From Sparassis latifolia (Eukaryota > Basidiomycota > Agaricomycetes > Polyporales > Sparassidaceae), in assembly GCA_018466975.1 (NCBI GenBank), contig CM031560.1, forward strand, positions 806,001 to 870,000: a stretch of 64,000 bases of DNA, in the 5' to 3' direction. The translations under genes were made by a program, and so were the position numbers. Numbering within the stretch: position 1 is the first letter of the stretch; the number at the start of each line of letters is the position of its first letter. Shown here one piece after another: positions 46,401 through 59,239 of the stretch. The notes under the pieces are model-generated. The model was not told the origin of the DNA, did no database searches, and saw nothing but the letters and a program-made list of their open reading frames with translations.

Positions 46401-47330
46401 AAAACTGCTCTGAAGTCAATATAAGAGCAAAATCAATAAAAACTCCGAGTCACATGCAAGAAAAATTATAAGTTAGGTTTATCAGAAAATAGTAGGAGCT
46501 AGGCCCAATAGAAATAATATAATCCAGATGGACTGAAAAAGATGTCAGGCAAGCTCAATAGAAAAACTTTGAGTTAGGCTCAAAAGAGATGAATTATCTT
46601 AGTATAACACTCAAATACTCACAAAGTGAACAAATAAAATCTAAGTATATTTAAATTTAATGAGTCTGGCTCATATAGTTATTAGCTCAATATAAACTTA
46701 TAGTGAGTGCAGCTTTATATATATACGTCTCAGGGACATGATGTTTATTTTATGCTGATATATTTAGCCAGGAGATCTACTACATTTTACAAAGATTGAG
46801 ACTAGCTCAACATATTTATCTTGATAATATGATGTTTATTTTATGTGAATATATTTAGCCAAATTATATAATATATTTTATAAAATGAGTTAGTAATTAT
46901 AGACTCATATTGTCTATCTTAGGAGCTGGGCTCAATAAAAATATATAAGCTCAGCTCAACAGGAATATATAAGCTAAGCTTATCAGAAATATAGGAGTCA
47001 AGAAGCTCAGCTCTGATTATATGATTGACTCATGCAATTTAATAACTTGCTGAAAGTAGGCTTCACTCAAACTATCACAAACTGAACAAATAAAATCTAC
47101 TTATATTTAAATTCAATGCTCATGCTGTTATTTTTATAAGTTTAGCTCATGCTGTTAATTTTAAAGAACTTATTTTCTCTTGTATTTGGTGTTTGATATT
47201 AGCCTCTACTAATACATTCTTTAGACATTGAAAATATATCCTAGACTCTTTTACAGTTTTTTGACCAAGCTCAAATTTGTATAAAGTAAATTTCTAATGC
47301 TAAACTCAAGCCTAATCATGTGGACCCCTG
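43401..47330. other. 4-kb AT-rich tract with no gene
   Basis: The longest open frames are under 85 codons and none is recognisable. Composition is clearly AT-rich compared with either flank. Internal diverged duplications are visible, e.g. 43570-43660 versus 43730-43815 (CTCACTATAA...TTGAGCCTAGCAC...ATATAAACT), with a third partial copy near 46686. GAGCTCAGCTCAATAA-like strings recur at 46570-47010. A 10-base CAGTGAGACA repeat lies near 44709-44730. Best read as old, mutated repeat DNA. Confidence 0.7.
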
Positions 47331-47332
47331 AA

Positions 47333-47440
47333 TGCCCGACAACCTATATAGACTTTAAACTGCATCTCCCTTGGCTAACTCCCAAATATGCGACTCAGCC
47401 TATATAGCCTACTTATCTTGGCCAACACTCGGTTTTATGG
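47333..47440. repeat. Outlying CTATATAG/TTGGC repeat units
   Basis: Two more CCTATATAG motifs (about 47343 and 47400) with CCTTGGCTAACTC and CTTGGCCAACACTC between and after them match the array at 42.8-43.4 kb. These repeats therefore bracket the AT-rich tract. Confidence 0.75.
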
Positions 47441-49279
47441 AAATTTACACAAAATATTCCACCTTGGTTATATGGACATTTGGGTATATATTGGCTGAAT
47501 GGACTCAAGTGTAGCCGGATCTGAGAAGAGTCCACATCAAATTTCTTCTTCCGGTGCCCCCATGCAGACTGGATTGAAGTCGACAACTCTGAGATTTGGA
47601 ATGCATATGCATGGATCACATACTTATTGCTGTTCGCCTATTTTCCTTGAAAACTCTGGACTACTGTAATGTGTGTTCATATATGTTCTTCTGAGTTGCA
47701 ATGTAAACTGTTGGCAGGACTGAAGGTTTTTTTGACATTGGTGGTACTACTATAACATGTAATAGCGAAATCCTGAGGATACAAGCCAAACGGTATAAGC
47801 GCCAATTGGGGCCATTGGATTGACCTTCACAGAATCGATTGTTATGTCCCATTTGACCTGGGTTTATTAGTCTCCCAAAGGCAGTGTAGCTACTCTGCTT
47901 CAACCTTCGTACCTCAGGATATCCGTATCTGACATCTGCTTTCCTTAATGGGGGTCTTTCTAAAAGGTCAGTCACTGCCGATTGGCATATCACGTGCAAT
48001 GGCAAACAAGAAAACGTGTCCGAGTCCCTCCTACAGACGTGTCACACTGCATCTCATGGAGTGGAAAACATGCTTAGTTATGGTATGTGTGTGCCATACA
48101 TTCTGGTTTGCCTCAGGAATTTTTTCACCAGCTATATTTATTGGGAATAATGTGATACTGTACATAGAAATAAGAATCAATCGGTGGGGTATATTCACCC
48201 TCATGCACTACTGTAAGGGTAAAGCCATATAATTGACAGGGCATATATGCCAAGGTGGATGAACCTTATAATCTTGTACAGGTTGCATTGTAACTAATGT
48301 TACAGCAGTCAAACGAGAAGAACTGAGGTGTCGAAGCTGCTCATATCATCCACTGACCTCTGACTCCTCGGCGGCAGCATTCAAGTTATACTCACCAGAC
48401 TTCAGGACATGGTCAGATTATGCTGCCGCAGTGTTTGTTTCCCGCAGTACAAATATGAATGCATGAGTCGATGAGCCAGCAGGTGCATTAATGAAGTTCC
48501 AAGGGTGAGCGGCCGCTGAGCGCTGAGCGGGCCCACTGGCAGAGGTCGCAAGCGCCCGTCGGCAATGGAACGGGTTGTAACCGCAGGCTTATTGATTTGA
48601 ACTGCCGGTGTATCGAATCCATAGTAAATTTCAGGCTCCGTCTAAATTGTCCGACCTCTCTATTAACCCCTCGCGTCAGAAAGCAGACTAGGGTTTATGT
48701 ACTTACCTTGGTCTCCGATCGAACACACTCTTCCCATGGTCATTGCGCGGCGGCGTGGACTGCTCGGTTTAATTCGGCGCTGATCATGAGCCTAGCTAGT
48801 TATAGCAGGCACTGCGAGAACTCTGTGTGCTCGGGCGTCTCCTTGGCCAAGTGAATCGTGTAATATTGTTGTGCGAGAATCAAGAGTACTTATTGTCTGA
48901 TACCTCCAGAGACTTTGGTCGTCGACACTGCCTCGTCACCCGGCGCCACCGTATCGGCGCGTCATCAATAACTCGACAGCTCGGGACACCTGACGCGGAC
49001 GCACTAACACCTTCTTCTACATTCTTGGGCGTGTTCGGGATGCCTGAGCTCTTCGCTCATTCAAATATTCAATGTTCTCCAGTGTCCCCGAATTGCTGCT
49101 GAATCGCCTCAGCAGTACGACGGGCGGTCGTGGCAGTGAGTGATTGACCATCCCAATCGGGAAGGTAGATAAACGAAAATGACTGAAAAACCCTATTTCT
49201 CGTCGTATTGCGTCCGTTCCGCAAGCCCGCTTTAAACGAATTCTGCTGGTATCACCTCATTGTCACCACCAGCTGGTTC
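47441..49279. other. Gene-free flank, phytochrome promoter side
   Basis: No supported coding frame. Base composition returns to near 50% GC after about 48.2 kb. The last kilobase is the 5' flank of the phytochrome gene. GCCGCTGAGCGCTGAGCGG near 48510-48528 is a GC-rich direct/inverted motif of unknown role. Confidence 0.55.
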
Positions 49280-52200
49280 ATGTCAAGTCCGGATGATGAC
49301 ACCGCGCGTAAGGGACGTGGATTAAACCTCGACCTTTCGACCCTGGCAGAGAGCGCCCCGACGACTTCATATGTCTACCCGGTGCGTTCCTCACTGAGCG
49401 GAATACAACCCTCTGCAGGATCTCCTGGTAAGATCGGTGAGCTCCTATATCGCGGTGATCTCTGTGTCGACCAATCTCCGGTATCAGATGAATCAAATAA
49501 TGCGGTGGTTCCCGAGATAAACGTAACGAAGAGTTCGTCGAGACACGAGACACAGATCAGCGACCGAGAGAGCATACATGAGGACGAAGGCTCGCCTTCA
49601 ACGCTCTTGTCTCGAGCAGCTCTCGCCTTTCACTTTGAAAGTCTTCAGGGAGACTACACGCAGCACGGCACACCTAATTTCCGTGATTTCTCCCACGAAG
49701 AAGACCCTCTTTCCAAGAACGCTTTCGACTATGCCACCCGGTTACATGTCCTCCGTTGACGTGAACTGCGACAAGTTCTTCACGTCTGAGCCCACTGGGG
49801 AACCCGTGGGGCTCACAGTCACACAAAGCGACGAAGGTAATTGTCAAGACGATGCATTTAATGCCCGTCATCCTGCACAGTTTTCTGAGGTCGCAGCGGA
49901 TGCGTTTGCTGAGGTTGCACCGGCCAGCATGTTGTTGCCCACTCTTACGATAGAACGGGACAATGGACGTGTCCCTTTTTTCATCTCCCAATCCGGTATA
50001 GTCCACCTTCCCCCGATTGAGGCTACTTCAAGTCCTCCATCCTTGTGCACGCGATCATCAGCTTCATCGAGGGGACGCGCGAGTTCACCCTTGGCAATCG
50101 ATTCAGGAGACGGATCGTTGCCGCAATACGTTCAACTACTGGACACAGGGCATACACCAGTAGACGTGATCCACCTGCCATCAGCTCAAGGTTCTCCCCA
50201 AATGGTCACCACTGGGTCGGGGAGTAGTATGATGAGCTCTGTTTCGGAGGGTCCCCACATTACGTTCAGGTATCAACACATGGAGGACGAGAATGGTCAT
50301 CACTTGATTGTAGGCCGTGAGGGTAAGCTTACGAAATGCGAAGACGAGGTTTGTTGGTCCTTACAATTCCAGAGAGGTGTGTGGCTCACCCATTCTCGTC
50401 AGCCTATTCGAACTCCTGGCGCCGTCCAAGGGTTTGGAATTTTGATTGCTGTGGAAGAAGATGACGACACTGGTTCCTTGGTCGTACGTCAAGTTTCAGA
50501 GGTGAATATGTCTCACCTAGTCTTGCTCAATGATCTTTCGATGAACGATGTGCTCGAATGCAGAACTCTACAGAACTACTTGGCCTTTCTCCACAGTATT
50601 TGTTCTCACTTGAATGCTTCAGTCAGACCCTTCCAGATCAACAAGTCGATATCCTCTTCGACAACATCCAGTATCTGAGCGATGCTTCATTGACTCCTGA
50701 AGAACAGGCAGAAAATCTGCACGTTTTTATGCTCAGTGGCTATGGTGAACCCGAGACTGCGTTATTGGATGATTTGACGAGTGATGTGCAGAGGAGACGA
50801 ACATGGACTTGCTGGTGTGCTGCTCACCGACCTCAAATGACCGCGTCTGCGAATGTGGCCGGTAACGAGGCGGACGACAGCAGCTTAGGGAACTCATCGA
50901 TATATCGCAACCTTATCATTCTGGAGTTCGAACTCGATAGAGACACTTTCAACCCTTTGTATCCTCCGATGCTCTCGGAAGGCTCTTCGTTCCAGTCGGG
51001 CATCTCTTCTCCGTCCGACGGCTCTACTTCCACCTCCAACAGTTCTGGCCGAACTCTGGTTTCCACAAGCTCGGAAGAGAGAGATCTATCGCCGGGTCTC
51101 GTGAATAGCGATCCCTCCCCCAGTGCCAGCATCTCGGGGACGTCACCTACTCCGTCCTCACGAGACGGTATGGGTTTCAGTTTGTCCTCCTCCCTATCCA
51201 ACGCGGACCATTGGATACCCAGCTCGGAGGATATATTAGAGAGTACGACGAGCCACTCAAGACCTCTCTTGGCATTGGAGCGCCTGCGTAGGACCAGAAG
51301 AAGCACCACTGATTCTCCAGCATCTCCGGGGTCATACCTCGAGCGAGGTACTTTCCGCCCTCGGCGCGGCGCTGGAAGACGGCGAGGCGCAGGTGCTGTC
51401 GGAATGATGGATGTTTTCGCGGTCATGGCTCAAATCAACGAACAACTAGGTGCAGCACCGGATCTAGATACCTTCTTGAAGGTTGTAGCTGGCGTCGTCA
51501 AGGACCTCGCGCAATTTCACCGTGTCTTGGTGTATCAGTTCGATGAGCTTTGGAACGGGAAGGTTGTGGCCGAGCTAGTTGACTGGAATCAGACGAATGA
51601 TCTTTACAGAGGGTTGCATTTTCCGGCAGCCGATATTCCCCCTCAGGTGAGTACCCACAGTCAACGATTACCTCAGTACTCAGACATCAGCAGGCACGTA
51701 CTCTGTACGCCCTCAGTGAGTTATCAGATTCGCAGCAGCTATCATGGGTTGTAACCTGCTGGATTTCAGATAAAGTCCGGCTTTTGTACGATCGCGGACA
51801 GCCGACTGCCCGTCTTGTGGTCAGAAGCAGGAAGGATCTTGAAACGCCACTGGTATGTCCCATTGGCTATTGGGTCTCGCCGATTTGACAACCGATTGGC
51901 AGGATATGACTCATTGTTATCTTCGCGCCATGAGCCCCATTCATCTCAAATGTCAGTCTTGATTTCTCATTCGTTGACTTTGAAATTGATCTCTTTAGAT
52001 CTCGAGAATATGGGCGTTCGGGCATCCATGTCAGTGGTGCGTGTAGCTCGAATGCACCTGTGTGATATCCACTAAGCCCCTGTTCCAGTCTATCATCGCC
52101 TTTGGAACTCTATGGGGACTAGTGGCATGTCACTCGTACGGGCCTCATGGCATGCGTGTATCATTTCCCGTTCGCCAGATGCTCCGTCTGTTGAGCCAGT

Positions 52201-54965
52201 CCATATCCCGCAATATTGAGCGCCTGAGCTATGCGCAGCGTCTACACATTCGCAAACTGGTATTTTTAGATTTCTCTCTGGATGAAGCTTTCGTTTACGC
52301 TCTCGGGTTACAGATTAATACCATGCCTTCAGACCAACATCCATCGGGCTACATTGTCTCAAATGCTGACGATTTGCTAGGGTTGTTTGATGCGGATTAC
52401 GGTGTCCTCGTCATCGGTGAAGGTGCTAAGATATTGGGACTAAACCAACATGGTCAAGAGATTCTCATAGTGGCAGAGTACCTCCGATTAAAGCAGTTCA
52501 AGTGAGTTACTTTCATCCACCGTAGTCAGGATACTGAGATATTCTTTCAGCACGATTCAAGTTTCTCAAGCGGTCACCCAAGATTATCCAGATCTTCACC
52601 TCACCACCGGTTTGGAAGTGATCGCGGGCCTTCTGTACGTGCCTCTGTCTGGCGGTGGGAGGGACTTCATTGCCTTTCTGCGGAAGGGCCAGCCGCGCCA
52701 GGTGAACTGGGCAGGCAGGCCATTCAAGGAAGGCGAGCAGAAGAATACGCTGGAACCTCGCACTTCGTTCAGGATCTGGTCGGAAACTGTGGCTGGCCGT
52801 TGCCGCGCATGGGCCGATGAACATCTTGAGACGGCTGGAGTCTTGGCACTTGTGTATGGCAAGGCAAGATTTACAACTACCTGTCAAGTCGGCTCTATGA
52901 CGTATTCCTTGTGATAGTTCATCGAAGTATGGAGACAGAAGGAGAGTGCTTTGCAGACCACTAAGCTCACGAACATCCTCCTTTCGAATGCTAGTCACGA
53001 GGGTGAGTTCGTACTTGATTTTTCACGGCTGCTTAACTCACGTGTGACATAGTCCGAACACCTCTCAATCATATTATAAAGTATGTGATACTGTGTGAAG
53101 GTGTTCCAACCCTTCTCATCTTCTCTCTAGCTATCTAGAGTTAGCGATGAACGGTCCCTTGGATTTTGATACAAGGGAAAATCTCAGCCAGTCTCACGCC
53201 GCTTCAAAGGTATGATCATCTCATCTGCCACACTGATCACTACGTTACCATATTTGCAGAGTCTGTTGTTCACGATCAACGACTTGCTGGTACGTCAATC
53301 CTCCGCACAAGTCGAATGAATCTCCACTTATCATCCTATGATAGGATCTCACTCGCTTCGAGAGTGGGAACGAAACGTCTTTCAATGAGCTATTTGATCT
53401 ACATCGTGCTGTAGATGAAGCCACACTTCTCTATAAGAACGAGGCACACAGACGGGGACTTGGCTTTGTGGTGGACCTTGTGGATTCACCTAAGATGGTT
53501 CTAGGTGATGCCAGAAAAATCCGGACGGTTGTCGCCAACTTGACAGCGAATGCTTGTGAGCGCAGAGCCCTTCCATTCTAGCGTCAACTCATTTAGCCAT
53601 CAGTAAAATATACAACACATGGCTCTATCTCTGTCGAATGCCATGTATTTGAGGAGCCCGTTGGACTTAGATCTGATGACAACGTTGCGGTCGAAATTGT
53701 CGTGTCAGACACGGGATGTGGCATTCCTAGCGAGAAATTGGAAAGCATATTCAGAGAGTTTGAACAGGTCGAGAGTGCGTCCCCCAAGTCTCCTTCTCAA
53801 GGCCTCGGTACGTTTACGACGGCTTGATACCATTCAATAATTTTCTGATGGATCGGTAACCATTCTAAAGGATTGGGCCTTGCCATTGTTGCTCGCATCG
53901 TGGAGCAACTGGGAGGACAATTGCGTGTCGACTCGAAAATTGATGAAGGTAGTAGGTTCTCATTCCTGATACCTTTTGCTACGGACATCGACACGGTTGG
54001 ACTGCCCTCTGTTTCCAACTCTGCTTATTCCTCTTCGCGGTCTTCACTGCAACTGCGATCGCGCAATAATAGTCGAGGATCCGGCGGCGGCCAGATCGAC
54101 GACTTAGTGGAGGCTCTGTCGACAACCCATATGGATAGTCAAATATCCCGCAATGATGTAGTCAATGCGAGCACCTCCGTGCGTGCCAAGGAGGACAGTG
54201 TCGAAAGCATTCCCTCAGCAAGTTTTCCAGAAACGAAGGAAGATAATCGTGGTTCGACTGCTGTGATTCACAGGAAGACGTTGTCGAAAGGATCAACAAA
54301 CTCTCAGAAGCGTTCACCAGGTGGCCGGCGCAGCATGTCAGACGGTGGTGTTGCGACAAGATTGCGCATACTGATTGTTGAGGTACGCACACCCTGCGAA
54401 TTGTTCCACATCTAACTGTCTTCATATCCTCCAGGACAACGATATTAATCGTATGATCCTTGCCAAACGCCTAGCTTTAGATGGTCACATGGTCATCAAC
54501 ACCACCAACGGGCAAGAGGGTGTTGAGATGTTGGAAACAGATTGGGAGTTCGATTGCATACTCATGGACATCCAGTACGTGCTTTCGGCCGCATCTGCCA
54601 TCTCTCTAATGCCAATGGTCTACCACAGGATGCCACTTCTGAATGGCTACGAAGCTACCGAACGCATCCGAATGATGGAGGAAAAGCGGAATGGTGTTCC
54701 ATATCGACTTTCTCACAAACTCAACGGTCGTATCCCGATCTTTGCGGTATCGGCATCCCTCTATGAGACACGTCGCGAGGAAATGTACAACAGAGGTCTC
54801 GACGGGTGGATCCTGAAACCCATCGACTTCAAACGCTTGCGTGTCCTTCTACGCGGCGTCATAGACATCTCCCAGCGGCAGAAAGATGTGTATCATCCAG
54901 GATGCAGCTGGGAAACCGGTGGGTGGTTGACAGTGCTCTCAAGTGCTTCGGACGATTCTCTGTAA
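49280..54965 (+). CDS. PHY1: Fungal phytochrome, hybrid histidine kinase
   Basis: About 20 exons. The N-terminal exon starts at ATG 49280; its junction near 49750-49880 is unresolved. Then: to 50348, 50403-50501, 50564-51646, 51694-51715, 51770-51852, 51903-51951, 51999-52036, 52089-52259, 52314-52501, 52551-52863 (GC donor), 52918-53002, 53053-53080, 53131-53209, 53260-53289, 53345-53555, 53604-53807, 53871-54382, 54435-54574, 54629-54965. All phases agree from 50403 on. Biliverdin-binding Cys (50337-50339) lies in KCEDEPIRTPGAVQGFG, followed by PAS, GAF (HFPAADIPPQAR, MGVRASMSVS), PHY, HisKA (SHEVRTPLNH), HATPase (DTGCGIP, GLGLAIV) and a receiver domain with phospho-Asp in LMDIQMP. Length is about 1.5-1.57 thousand residues. 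The family senses red/far-red light and signals by phosphorelay in cytosol or nucleus. Confidence 0.93.
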
Positions 54966-55370
54966 TATTGAATATTTCACCTCACTTCATCTCTACAGTT
55001 GCTTTTTATCGTAGAATTCCGCTTGATACCACTTATTGCTCTCACGTGTACGTTCCCTATGTGTATCCGCACGAACTTTGTACCCCTGTAGTGTTACCTG
55101 TATTCCCAGAGATACAACATCTTGTAGCCTGTACGCAGAATTACACGCGAACCTGTGTCATCTTCATAATCACATAATCTTGTACTAATCATATAGAATC
55201 TCGTTTCATATGGCAATGACTTGAAGACAGAATACCATTAGTAGTGTCGATCGAAAGCAGATGGATTAAGAATATCTAAGTGGTAAGTACACTGTATGAC
55301 GCAATTACATCAAAGCCGAGGTAAGGTATCGATAGGAATGAGGATACTTGAATCGTGTCGGTCATAACAT
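54966..55370. other. Intergenic between convergent genes
   Basis: AT-rich 3' flank shared by the phytochrome gene (plus) and the repeat-protein gene (minus). No gene seen. Confidence 0.6.
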
Positions 55371-56543
55371 CTATATTGTATGTCCATGAATGCAAAAACG
55401 AGGGAAGCCGATGTCCAGCACACAGTACTTGTCAAACTGCTTGCCGTTGGGGCTTCCACCCTGACAAGGAATGGCGATGGTCAGAATCGCTTCACAGAAT
55501 GGGTTAACGGCGTACTGCTCACTCTCGACGCAAGCTCTGAATTGGTTATATCGCAAGTATGCCCGTCGTGCTGCCTCCCATAGCGGGTCCGAGTCTATAC
55601 ACATGAGATCGTCCGTGTCTCCATAAATAGGTCTTACTGCAGGAACGAGTTCTCAGTACCCAATGAGGCAACGCAGTACACGCCAGGGTTGCACCAAGAT
55701 CTACCACCCTGCAGGCTCTCGAATGAAAGACCGCACTGTGTTGTCGCTCGTAACGTGTATGAGAGGTACTCACGTAGTGCGATATTGAACTGAGCCTCCG
55801 ATTGTTTTGTTGAGTCCAAAGTAAGATCTTGAGACGACCGAGTCTCCGAACGTTTAGTTGAGTTTGTAGTAACGACGTCAGGCGAGTGAGCATGCGATTG
55901 TTTTGTTACGTTGGTAGCAAGAACTTGGGACGACCGATCGCCAGTCTGCGACGGGTTTGTTACGTTTGTAGCGAGAACCTGAGATGACGGAGCCTGCGAT
56001 TGTTTTGTTGCTTTCACGGCGAGAACTTGAGATGACAAAGTCTGTGACTGTTTTGTTGCGTTCGCAGTGAGAGCTTGTGATGACGAAGTCTGCGATTGTT
56101 TTGTTTTGTCCGCAGCGAGAACTTGAGATAACGGAGGCTGCGATTGTTTACCCGAGTCCGTAGCAAGAATTCGAGATACTAGTGCCAAATGAGCAACTCC
56201 TACAACATAGCGAGGGGCTAAGAATACTCTCACATGCTGGATTGACGTTTAATTCATGATCTGGTGTTTTATTGCGAGAGGATTGTGATATCTCAATGTT
56301 CTGCGATACTGCAACAAAATCATCACCATCGAGCCTGAGGATTGAACACAGCCGTTCTCAAGAAGGGACCAATTGATCCAAATTGTTGGTATTGAATCGT
56401 ACGATCGCGGTCGAGGATAGCAGATTCAAGAGATACTTACCAGATGGCAGCGGAAGTAATGTCCTAGGAAGTGCTGTGTCGATGGCATGAAGTCGCGCTG
56501 ACGTAGTAGCATCACGGTATGCTAATGGGTTGCTCGTCATCAT
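55371..56543 (-). CDS. Hypothetical protein with 16-residue TKQSQ repeats and Cys-containing C-terminus
   Basis: A model with exons 56441-56543, 55638-56199 and 55371-55536 keeps phase and gives 276 residues (GTAAGT donor, TAG acceptor, then GTAAGA...TTCAG). The middle exon carries about eight 16-residue units of the type TKQSQAPSSQVLATNV. Then QFNIALREYLSYTLRATTQCG, WCNPGVYCVASLG and a Cys-containing tail (ACVESEQYAVNPFCEAI, IPCQGGSPNGKQFDKYCVLD) follow. A hydrophobic LAPRYVVGVAHLALVSRIL segment just upstream of the repeats suggests a secretion signal, but no in-frame ATG precedes it, so the first exon may be wrong. Cysteines and repeats suggest a secreted cell-wall protein. No family recognised. 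Confidence 0.5.
55795..56165. repeat. 48-bp coding tandem repeat, about 8 diverged units
   Basis: Plus-strand units carry GCGATTGTTTTGTTnn(g/t)TnCGnAGCGAGAACTTGAGA with roughly 70-90% similarity between neighbours. The period of 48 bp encodes 16 residues on the minus strand. Divergence between units indicates an old array. Confidence 0.85.
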
Positions 56544-57187
56544 GTATTGTCGCGTCTCCCTGAATTACGATCACGTTTATAATCTCATGATAAAATGCGA
56601 AGATGCACACACAACTGCACCGGACTGAAGGGCACCTTAACATCTCTGGAGTGTGGAGCAAGCAATTCGGTGTTTTCAAGACGCCTGATCCAAGACATAT
56701 TTCGAGACGTGGAAATCCGGGGTAAGCTAAGATATCGTCGGAATCAAAGTCGTGGCAGTTGCGGTGGGGGCGGAAGTATACGACGGGCATTGTTCAAGTT
56801 TACGACTCCTTTTATATCCGATTGAAGATACTTCAGATCGCTATATCACTGGGGAAGCAAGGATCGCGGACAGGAAGGGGTAGGGTTGATTGTCGAGATT
56901 TCCTGAGTGGGAACAATTGAGCTGTCAAGGAGCCATCCAGTAAAGCCCCCGCAACTCAAGGAGAAGATAAACCCTTGAATACATGGAAACCGAGATATCG
57001 CTTGCTGTTTCTGATGGCTATAACGCTTAGACAAGAGCTTCATAACAAGAAGGTATACTAGAGACAATAGTCGAATCTGGTTAGCCACATCTGGACCTCC
57101 TAGCCCTGACGTAAGCAGTTCACGTACGTGACTATCACGTGGACGTGTCGTTCAGAACTTCAAGTCAGAAACGACCACCACGGCGTC
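56544..57187. other. Divergent intergenic region
   Basis: Lies between the repeat-protein gene (minus) and Iwr1 (plus). Small frames only, with no recognisable product. Confidence 0.55.
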
Positions 57188-58554
57188 ATGCAAAATCAAG
57201 ACCAGGATCAACACGGCTATGCTATTCTGCGTATCAAACGCAAGCGCAACGAGGAACCTCTTGATGCGCTTGGTGAGTCGTTCCGCTTTGGCTTAATCAT
57301 TATCTTACTGTCATCCAGTTGTCGACGCTCGTCAACGAAGGAAGAAATCTCGTGGTGCTCTCAATGTCTTCCAGTTTGCAGAGACCGTTGAGGAGGGTGC
57401 ATGGGATGATGCGGATAAGACGAGGGATCTGCAGGTTCGTCAATGCTATTGGCTCTTGTCTCGTAATGTCTAACTCTACCCAGACGCGCGTGTCTAGCCT
57501 TGCCCGCGGGGGCTTGCAAAAAAGAAAAAGGGCACCCGAATCTGCTCCAATGTCTGTTTCTGCACCTCCTGGTGGTGTGAAGTCTGCCCCAACCGCCAAC
57601 GTGAAAGACCCAAGTCGCAGATATACAATTGTTCAGTCCGGTTTACCAACATCTGCATCTGAGCCGGGGTTACATCGTCGTGCACCCACTGCTCCGTGCG
57701 TACTCGCTACAATGGATAATTAAGTCTCTTTGACAAGTTTCGCAGGCCAAAGGTATGGTCCAAGAGAGAGTTGGAGGAGATGAAACGCGTGCAGTCTGGG
57801 TTCAGGATGTACGATGTTGTCCCTTCATCAACCACGGCCGCGTCTCTCAGATCGGGCGCACTGGACGCTGCACAGGATGTTGACCAGGAGATGGCTAAAT
57901 TCCTTCCGATGTTGCAGGACTATCTCAAGCGTAGGTTACTTGCTGTCATCTCACAAGAATACAGCCGATACATAACCCGTTGACAGTGACTGAAGGTTCT
58001 TCCCATTCCGCCTCACCGTCTGTTCCCGACATGCCGCCCAGTGCGAGCGGTCACCTTGCTATTGATGACGACGGCGACTACGTGTGGGACGTGTTCTATC
58101 AGCGTCCTACGACATTCCAAGACCTGTATGGATCTTCCACTAGTATCGGTGGCAACATTGGGACGTTGTAAGCTTAATTCTCAGCTTAATTTGTTTCTCA
58201 TTCGCTCATTGCACCTTTTGCAGGACCGGTCTGCCTCCTGAGCTGGAAGCATACGATTCTGATTCGGACTCGGAGCACGAAGACGAAGATGACGAAGACT
58301 CGAATGGTGAGCTTTCACCTGTCAAATGTTCGTTCCCTTAACACGTTACTTTCTACAGCTGAGGATTGGTATAAGAATGATTATCCGGAGGAAGAGGATG
58401 AACAACGGTCTGATGATAGCGGAGGCAGTGGTACGTGATGCGCATCCTCACCTTGTTGATGGTCAGTCTTATACTTCCAATAGACGAATACCACGAGCGC
58501 TCGGATTACGAGGACGCCTCATGGACCGGTGAGGGCGACCGTCAATGGCGATGA
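57188..58554 (+). CDS. IWR1: Iwr1-like RNA polymerase II nuclear import factor
   Basis: Eight exons: 57188-57272, 57319-57434, 57484-57695, 57746-57930, 57987-58167, 58224-58306, 58359-58430, 58484-58554. They total 1005 bases with agreeing phases, giving 334 residues. The N-terminal YAILRIKRKRNEEPLDALVVD is the basic import-signal block. The C-terminal Iwr1 domain is unmistakable: DDDGDYVWDVFYQRP, LTGLPPELEAYDSDSDSE, EDSNAEDWYKNDYPEEED and DDSGGSDEYHERSDYED. Iwr1 binds assembled Pol II in the cytoplasm, brings it to the nucleus through its import signal and recycles. Many short introns of 45-60 nt are typical for the organism. Confidence 0.92.
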
Positions 58555-59239
58555 TGGATTTGGATCGTAATAACAAGGACTATTGTATTCCTGGATCATG
58601 CAGTGTTCTGATAGCACGTTGAATGTCGTTGTATGTTGGTGTCATAATAACTCTCTCGAACTGGAGGGCATGCATGTCTTCTTCTACGATGTGGCGCGTC
58701 GACCTGGAATAAGTCATTTGTCACACAAGTACTGCATCTGTTAGTGTTAGCATTTCAATTCTTATGTTGCTCTTCAAGCTTACTCCTTTCATTCATTGTT
58801 GCTCAACCGGTGGCCATGGATCTTCTCAGCGGCGATCTCCCTATCCGTTAGAGAAAAGCCCAACTAAGGTCTAGCTCCGAACGAGGACTCACATGCCCGG
58901 GATAACACTATCCGGGAATTCTCCCGCTATCAATTCAGACGTGAATAGTTCGTGATTCGACATCGTAAAGTCTAGATGATGCACCTGTGATGCATACAGT
59001 TTGCAGATCCTTCATCGGTCCGGCACATCCTATGTGAGTTTTTGAGCGGGTAAGGCTTGAGCGAGTAGAAGTGACATATCGGCGGCCTGAGATTATCCAT
59101 GCTTTCACTCCTTTGACATCTGCGAAAGAAATTGCATTCAGCAAAGGCGTCACGCACAAGATAGGAGATTAAAATTGGTATGATCACGCACTTCAGACTG
59201 CGGCTTGAGGTGACTACCGGCTCCATCGTTCTTGAGGGA
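58555..59239. other. Intergenic between convergent genes
   Basis: 3' flanks of Iwr1 (plus) and the phosphatase-like gene (minus). No supported gene. Confidence 0.6.

Noticed and set aside
49748..49880. A 133-nt intron joining the two phytochrome N-terminal frames
   Set aside because: Phase fits (LH-FSEV), but the donor GTCCTC is poor and it would discard open coding sequence. Left unresolved instead of asserted.
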